Source of the DNA: Hexactinellida sp. DTS-2022
Taxonomy: Eukaryota; Porifera; Hexactinellida
Reading direction: 5' to 3'
NCBI GenBank assembly: GCA_028753945.1
Contig: JAPNXP010000005.1
Coordinates: 2,790,001 to 2,854,000 of the forward strand
Length of the DNA stretch: 64,000 nucleotides
Shown: positions 57,882-64,000 of the stretch, piece after piece
Layout: each line of letters opens with the position of its first letter
Position numbering within the stretch: the first letter of the stretch is position 1
Notes under the pieces: generated by a model
The model's database searches: none
The model's input: only the letters and a program-made list of their open reading frames with translations
Told to the model about the DNA's origin: nothing
Translations under genes and position numbers: made by a program

Positions 57882-58393
57882 CTAGCGCGCTTCGCTTGCT
57901 AGGTCGCTTCGCGGCAGAACACAACCACACACCAACCACTTCGCGGTTGGTGTGTGGTTTATATACTCCTAATATTGATTTTAAAGCGTAAATAGTCAAA
58001 TTTAACAATGTGAAATTTTAGTGATTACGTCATCATGCGATAATGAGTAAGCATATTGGTGATCTGGTGTGACCAATGTGTCCACATTATTAATGTACAT
58101 GTTCTATTAAATTTTCAGATTTTTATCTCTTAGAGGGCTCGAATTATGTGCGATTAAGTGAATTTTCAGGGTTCTCGAAATGTGACAATGACCTCATAAC
58201 TTGTCGAGGTGTGACAAATTTGAGTGGAAACCTCAACTTGTTGGCAGGTGCCAAAAGTTACCCCTATATGCCAAAAGTTACCCCTATATGCCAAAAATCA
58301 CATTTGGAAACCGTCCACTTTCTTCAATCAACTCGTAACATACAAACAAATATATATATACACCCACCCAGGCTTGTGTTTTAATAGTATAGA
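57882..58393 (-). mobile_element. Non-autonomous Helitron, 512 bp (copy 2)
   Basis: On the minus strand it starts TCTATACTATTAAAACACAA (58393, after an A) and ends CTAG (57882, before a T). Over its length it matches 8909-9415, including the AACCGCGAAGTGGTT hairpin, with scattered changes and a 17-bp duplication (CCAAAAGTTACCCCTATAT). It lies upstream of a P-like gene remnant. Confidence 0.88.
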
Positions 58394-58714
58394 TAATATA
58401 GTAAACTCTGGGTAATAATAAGTAGACGAATTAGGAAGATTAATTAGTGATTTGTATTGTTTGTTTGAAAATCTACTAGAATGTTGACTACATATTAAGT
58501 GATTTGAATTAGTTAAAGTATATATCAATAACTTGTTGGATACGTGGGCCATATACTGAGTGAGGAATTTAGTATAGTAGCTCCACTAGTTACTTTTGTC
58601 TATATTACAGGATAATTGGTTTATTTTAGCTACTCCTATTCCTCTGCTCATTCAACAATAATTAATTGGTTGTTGTCTTGTTTACTAGCTTATTTAGCCA
58701 GTCTTGGTAATTTG

Positions 58715-59218
58715 ATGCCTAACCAGTGCTCCGCACCTGGAAGTTGTGGTAATTACCGTGGTGAGCCATACACACCAGTTTTTAAACTTCCAACTGACCC
58801 ACCAGAACTACGTCATCAATGGCTAAGGGCACTTCATCAAGTGGACATTGAAAATCTAAACACGTATATGTTTGCCAACTTCACTTTCACCCTGAGGACA
58901 TTGTCACTGTAGACAAAATTTTGCAAGCTGACGGAAGTGTCACCGAAAAGTTGCGTGAAAGGCCAAAACTTCGTCTAAATGCAGTTCCTTCTCTTACCAG
59001 GATGCCCACCATATCTTTCGACAGCGTCTCTGGATAGACCCACTCGGCTTACACGAGACTCAAAAGAAGGACAACAATTTGCACAAGCTCTCCAACTAAG
59101 CCTCGAGCAACAAAAACAGGAGGATTTAAGGTTTAGAGTCGACGATTTCCAAGAATTATTACTAAATATAAATGAGCTTAGATCGGAGAAAACAGCTTTG
59201 AATAGCTTAGAAGCTTAG
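58715..59218 (+). pseudogene. Third THAP/P-element transposase remnant, N-terminal only
   Basis: ATG 58715 opens MPNQCSAPGSCGNYRGEPYT followed by FKLPTDPPELRHQWLRALHQ, a clear THAP finger. The frame shifts near 58870, after which CQLHFHPEDIVTVD completes the C2CH site in another frame. LNAVPSLLPGCPPYLS and an acidic, coiled C-terminal stretch (FAQALQLSLEQQKQED) follow to a stop at 59218. The RNase-H core is absent. MULE C is inserted just downstream, and a P-like terminal sequence (TATATAGTAGGCTATG) sits at 60768-60783. Confidence 0.75.
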
Positions 59219-59321
59219 AATCCCAGAAAACAACCCATAACATGAAAGTTACTCTAACACACAAATTACATTTAGGGTGTACGCGTACTCACTACACAGT
59301 TTGGTGAGTACGCGTACAATT

Positions 59322-60708
59322 GATATCTTCCCACTTCGTCAATTCCCATTTCGTCAATTCTCATTTCGTCAATTCCCATTTTGTCAATTCCCATATCGTC
59401 AATTTCATATTTCGTCAATTCCCATTTCGTCAACGTTGACTAAATGGGAACTTGTATACACATAATAGTTTATGTATAACGCTCAAAAACAATTGTTCAA
59501 TGGTGAATAGTTACCTTTGTCACCTACTGGGGCTTCACCGATGGTTATTTTCTTATATAATCAGTGTACAAGCAATTAAAGTATATCTTGCTAATTGTTA
59601 TTAAGGTCTTAAGACCTTAAATATATTTACCTGGTTTGCATGTTCGCCGAGACGACAAAGGGAAAACGTGCAGTAATCCATGAAGGATATTTGTATCAGA
59701 AAATTCGAGTTAATGGTCCTAAGTCATGGTGGAGATGTCAAGATAGGAGCTGTAATGGGAGGATAAGTATGGATGATGACATTGTGATTAACGTGTCAGG
59801 AATTCATCATCATCCTCCCAATATGGCGAAGATTACTGCACAGACTGTAATAAGAAAAATGAGAAAAAGAGCTATTGAAGAAACTACATCAATCCCTAAA
59901 ATATATGCTGAAGAAATAGCGGCTGTTTCAGGGTATGAAGGAGTCGAACATTCAGAATTAGCGATCAATTTACCACAGTTTCCCGCTATAAAATCGTCAC
60001 TTTATCGAGGCCGGATGACAAAATATCCTTCACTACCACAAACTATTCAAGATATTACTTTTGGTGGTGATTGGACTCGTACTATTCAAGGGGAAGACAT
60101 GCTTCTTGCAGACTCTGGTGAGAATGATCCTGAAAGAATTATAATGTTTGCAACAAAGAAAAATTTGGAAATATTATGTAACTCGGACTGTATTTATCTC
60201 GATGGAACTTTCAAATCATGTCCAGATTTATTTTATCAGCTCTTCACTCTCCATGCTTTCGTAGAGGGGAAACAATTCCCGTTTGTTTATGTTCTTCTAC
60301 CTGGAAAGACAAGAATTTTATATGATCGAATGTTTCATATGCTGAAAGAAGCTTGTTGGAATAGCAACTTTCAAATGAATCCAAAGAGAATAATGTCAGA
60401 CTTTGAAAGTTCTTTGATCCCATCAATTGCAATTCAATGGATATCGATGAATATTTGCTCAGGATAGCAAATAATTTAGCAAATAGATAATTGATATTTT
60501 GAGTGTTTTGTTGAGTTGTGTTAACGTGTTTTCTCAAGAATTATTAACCTATTTGAGTTTACTTGTAGTCTAGTAATTATGTCCCATTTCGTCAACGTTG
60601 ACGAAGTGGGAATTGAAGAAATAGCAAGTTGACAAAATGGGAATTGACGAAGTGAGAATTGGCGAAATGGGAATTGACGAAGTGCGAATTGACGAAGTGG
60701 GAATAATT
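59322..60708 (+). mobile_element. MULE C, 1,387 bp, internally shortened
   Basis: Nine-base duplication CGTACAATT (59313-59321 and 60709-60717). Both ends carry arrays of TTTCGTCAATTCCCA (left, 59330-59447) or its complement (right, 60580-60703). The inner edge of each array has the palindrome GTCAACGTTGAC. The enclosed transposase is truncated. Confidence 0.82.
59640..60467 (+). pseudogene. FLYWCH-MULE transposase, truncated
   Basis: 275 residues from MFAETTKGKRAVIHEGYLYQ. The first 60 residues are a FLYWCH finger (GYLYQKIRVNG, WWRCQDRSCNGRI, HHHPPN). The nuclease start has IYLDGTFKSCPDLF (first Asp) and IMSDFESSLIPSIAI (second Asp). It then runs out of frame (WISMNICSG) and meets the right repeat array, so the C-H motif, Glu and any RING are missing. 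A deletion derivative likely moved by a full-length relative. It differs strongly from MULEs A and B, with the same element architecture. Confidence 0.8.
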
Positions 60709-60763
60709 CGTACAATTAACTGGCCTTCTATTTTGGCCTTGTATTCGGTAGGTTGCATAGCTG

Positions 60764-60783
60764 TATATATAGTAGGCTATGCA
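60764..60783. repeat. Possible right end of a P element
   Basis: TATATATAGTAGGCTATG resembles the end of the P element at 51955 (TATATAGAGTAGGCTATG). No left partner was found upstream of 58715. Confidence 0.4.
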
Positions 60784-61375
60784 TGGTGTGAAGTTGGCTT
60801 AGTATTCGAACAGACTCACTTTAGTAAGATATTTGACTCACTTCTAGTTATCAGATTTGAATATATTGAGTGTCATTCGAAAGAGGAGATACGGAGGTTT
60901 TTCCGTGAAATGATTAATTTTCAAATTAACTTTCAGTTGGTTATTTTTATCATACAAAGCCGCACTGGTATATCATCAAAAATCAGTCTCTAAATTTAAT
61001 TCTTCTGAAAAATTGGCAATATACTTTTAGTGATGGAGGTTTATGTAATTAAAATACTATTTTAAAATTCCAAAATTCTTGGGAGTTAGAAACATTCAAA
61101 CTTGAAGTTGGGAAAATGAGTGGAAGTCGAAATTTGAAAAGTCAACTTAGTAGGATTAGTTGAAAGTGTTAATTCCTATCCAATATCATTCTGAATCTAG
61201 TTTATTTGGCATCATTGTTAGAGTAGACACGGGCGTTTACCTCAATGTTATTTCATTCTCGAAATTACCAATTTTTGAGACCAAATATGATCACAATCGA
61301 TTCAAACTTTATAGGTACTTTCTTTGATATATTATAATTTATTCCCCAAAAAAACGGGTCGCTAGCAGGGGAGCA
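60784..61375. other. No gene recognised
   Basis: AT-rich; one 118-codon frame (60637-60993) starts inside MULE C and has no known domain. Confidence 0.4.
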
Positions 61376-62110
61376 AAGTAAATCATTGATTTAAATCTTT
61401 TGATTTTGATTTTGCATTCATTTAAATTTTAAAATCAAAATCAATGATTTTTAATTGATTCACTATAATAACTAAATTATTTATTGATGTGAATTGATTT
61501 TGATTATTTATTGCAGATTTCTCAATATGATATAGATTTTGAAAATGAGTTTAAGTAAATTCCAGATCATTTAATACACTTAAATCATTTAATTTGATAG
61601 GAAAATCGACAAAAATCTTATCAAAATCTTTGATTTTGATTCTATATCAAAATAATCTGAAAATCATTGGGACTCTTTAAAATATTTATGCTTTGCTTGC
61701 AGTACGTCGCATCAAAACTTTGATCCCCTTGTGATTTCATAAGTAGCGAATCAATTCTTAGAAGCGATTCGTGTACAATTTAAAAATATTTGAATTTCCA
61801 ATAATTGATTTCAAAATGATTTGAATTTCCAATAATTAATTTCAAATTGATTTGAATTTCTCTGAATTGATTTTGAAATTGATTTTAAATCGTAGGATTT
61901 TGAAATCAATTGATTTGTAATTGATTTCAATCATTTGGCTCAAACTGTTTATGATTTTGAAATCATTGATTGATTTAATAATGAATATACTCTTGATTTA
62001 TATTTGATATAATTGAAGTAAATCAATTTGGATTGATTTTAATTAAAAATATATTTTAAAATCAATTGTTCATTTTGATTTTGAAATCAAATCAACAATT
62101 TTTTTATTCT
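61376..62110. repeat. Low-complexity (TTGATTT/AAATCAA) tract
   Basis: More than 30 copies of TTGATTT or AAATCAA, often adjacent as self-complementary pairs (AAATCAATTGATTT). Possible worn hAT-like ends (CAGGGGAGCAAAG near 61368, CTTTGATCCCCTTG near 61720) are not convincing. Confidence 0.6.
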
Positions 62111-62214
62111 GAAATTTAGTCTCGTTAGTAATTTCTATCGGAATTTTTTTAATTTCTTGGACAGCAATAGCTAATTAATTAAATTTTCGATATTCATACT
62201 TTAGTTAGCTCTGT

Positions 62215-62385
62215 ATACACAAGTATGCACCTATAGCACGGGCGTCGTACGGCTCTAAAAACTCTCCGATCAAACAGTTAAAGTGGTCCGGCCAAAACCA
62301 GACCCTCCTATATAATATAGTAGAATAAATGAAAAGCCACCGGCAATGGCCGGACCTGCCGGACCGCGTGCTACGCCTATGAATT
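62215..62385. mobile_element. Possible short inverted-repeat element
   Basis: CACCTATAGCACGGGCGTCG at the left and, in reverse complement, CATAGGCGTAGCACGCGGTC at the right could be ends of a roughly 170-bp element. The GC-rich centre has GGTCCGGCC and GGCCGGACC. No clear target duplication. Confidence 0.35.
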
Positions 62386-62648
62386 ACTATTAGCCCTAAA
62401 TTGTATTTTATCACAAGTCTAATTTGCGTAACACAATCGTTAGTTCCACTTACAAATTTTGCTGTTGCGCATTTACGCTATTCTTAAAATTTATGGCTCG
62501 ACTCAAGTTAGAAGAAGATTTCGAAATTGACATTCATTGCTTTTTAATCTTCATCATTCTTTCAAACGTTTCCTTGATTCTTCTACAATTATTTCTTGAA
62601 CTTTAGTTCTCTTATACAATTATTTCTTGTTTCATTAGTTCTATCTCA

Positions 62649-62882
62649 ATGATTTATATTGAATTGTGGCGTGCTCGCATCGGATTGTATTGCACCCGCA
62701 GATGCAATATTACCCATCATTATCATCAATCAACTGACCAAACTGAATCATCTGTTTCGGTCATCTTGTCTCTTATTGCGTGTATAGTAGCCATTCTACT
62801 CGTCATTGGCGGAATTGAGATCAATCCTGGGCCTATCAGCCCAACTCAAGATAATCATCACGAACGAGGTAATTTTGATTGA
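62649..62882 (+). CDS. N-terminal exon candidate with 2A-like motif (LINE-type)
   Basis: 77 residues from MIYIELWRARIGLYCTRRCN. A hydrophobic stretch (VSVILSLIACIVAILLVI) runs straight into GGIEINPGP (62808-62834). 2A sequences end in D(V/I)ExNPGP and cause ribosome skipping between G and P; they are known at the N-terminus of several non-LTR retrotransposons. Here the usual Asp is Gly. The frame ends soon after, and CGAG|GTAATT at 62866 could be a splice donor. No endonuclease or reverse transcriptase follows in the next 1.1 kb, so this is either a 5' exon or a remnant. Confidence 0.4.
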   Translation: MIYIELWRARIGLYCTRRCNITHHYHQSTDQTESSVSVILSLIACIVAILLVIGGIEINPGPISPTQDNHHERGNFD

Positions 62883-63634
62883 TGTATGTTATGGATAAGA
62901 ATAACCTTTATCGGTGTTCCTTATAGGAAACGGAAAATTCACTATAGAACATGTCTATAGATGATCTGAATACTTCAAAGTATCCTCAGAACTTGCTCAG
63001 CCTTACTATGATTAAGATTCAATACATTTCAATGCATATTGAATTTTTTTGTCTTGATATGGATTCTTTTAGATTACGATTATGAGCGCCTATTCAATTT
63101 AACATAGATACGTCAAAGTTTCTAGTTCGATTATAGCTATTCTAGATTATTCTCTAGTCGATTTCAACTATATAAAAGCCTAAATTTTCGTGGCGACGAT
63201 TGAGATTTTTGATTTTCGACTTCAATGACCCCGAAATATTGAGGAGTGCGACTTGAGTCAGGTTTTTTTAATATTTAATATCATTTACGAATTGTTTGGC
63301 TATTATTAATTGTAATTTGATCTATTTGCCTAATCGCGATCGTCTAGGCTTTTGGGTATGGGGTATATGAAGTGGTAAAAAAAAATCAGATCGCTATCTT
63401 TCTAATCTTCGTCAGGATCCTCAGTTGTACCACGCCTCCGCCGGCATTTACATAATATTGTGAAAACTCCGAAATGAGATCCCCACACGTTTCAATAGAC
63501 GAAATAGTAATCGATAACTATACCTTCTAACTTGAATTGGATTTTTGATGTTACTAGGAAGTTAGAGCTAATCTCTAGCTTATCATTTAATTTCAAGGAT
63601 TATTGTCAGATCACTGAAATGACACCTCCATATA
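62883..63634. other. No gene recognised
   Basis: AT-rich, possibly intron of the 2A-bearing transcript or unrelated DNA. Confidence 0.35.
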
Positions 63635-64000
63635 CACTACCCGGACAAAAGTATTCGACCACCCAACATTTTCCCATTGAAAATACTACTATAGTAGTTT
63701 GAAAAATGGAAGATAGTGTATTCAAATTACAGGAGATATTGCTATTTCGATTACAAATTCGTATTCTTCGCATTCGAGAAATCAATTATAGAAGCTTCAA
63801 TTCAATCCCTTTTTGATTTGGTTAAAGATTATCATCCTGTGTCACCCACTATGCACCACTTTTCCCAAATAGCAACTATGGGACAGATGGGAACAGGTTG
63901 ACATTTGATGATAATTTTCGCCCGAATTAATATGTAATCAATTTGTAAGCATCTACAATGGGTAATTTGAATGCGTAGAATACGAATCTGAATTCAAAAT
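63635..64000 (+). mobile_element. Tc1-like element, left end only
   Basis: CACTACCCGGACAAAAGTAT followed by TCGACCACC, preceded by TA (63633-63634), looks like a Tc1-like terminal repeat. The rest of the element would lie beyond the window. The frame at 63716-63901 shows no transposase motif. Confidence 0.4.

Overview
This window reads as invertebrate nuclear DNA, most likely arthropod. It is AT-rich, has spliceosomal GT-AG and CCAAT/TATA signals, and carries P elements with THAP domains, Helitrons with long Rep-helicase proteins, hAT miniature elements, Mutator-like elements (MULEs), Harbinger and RAG1-like transposase remains. I see no convincing single-copy host gene. Almost everything recognisable is transposon or satellite, so the setting looks like heterochromatin or a transposon-rich intergenic block. 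The species assignment is inference only.

Layout. 0-7.7 kb: a decayed PIF/Harbinger element (Myb-like gene and transposase, minus strand) and three hAT miniature elements with 8-bp target duplications. 7.7-16.7 kb: an old terminal-inverted-repeat element with a KRBA2/Ginger-type integrase fossil. It contains a short Helitron (8909-9415) and a 5.9-kb MULE-like element (10671-16586) with about 400-bp inverted repeats, a 9-bp target duplication and an OTU protease domain. 17.1-18.8 kb: two miniature elements flanked by TTAA. 19.5-53.9 kb: a satellite domain, with a 41-43 bp satellite (A) at both edges and a roughly 76-bp satellite (B) between. Satellite B is split by an 8-kb Helitron that looks whole (22679-30661), a P element carrying two Helitrons, a nearly perfect 2-kb-arm palindrome built on a third Helitron, a nest of two MULEs and a P element with 31-bp terminal repeats. 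53.9-64 kb: hAT miniature elements, a RAG1-like transposase remnant, a second copy of the short Helitron, a third THAP/P fragment split by a third MULE, a 2A-like exon candidate and the start of a Tc1-like element.

The most notable points are these. The intact Helitron has a 62-bp intron, a C-terminal OTU domain and a second transcription unit driven by a duplicate of its own promoter. A FLYWCH-MULE transposase ends in an MDM2/IAP-type RING finger, and this is conserved in a diverged second copy. All three MULEs have arrays of about 15-16 bp subterminal repeats. OTU domains occur in two unrelated transposon classes. The palindrome arms keep exact register (coordinate sum 79723 at every point checked). 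Satellite B gives an internal empty-site reference, so several insertions can be placed to the base.
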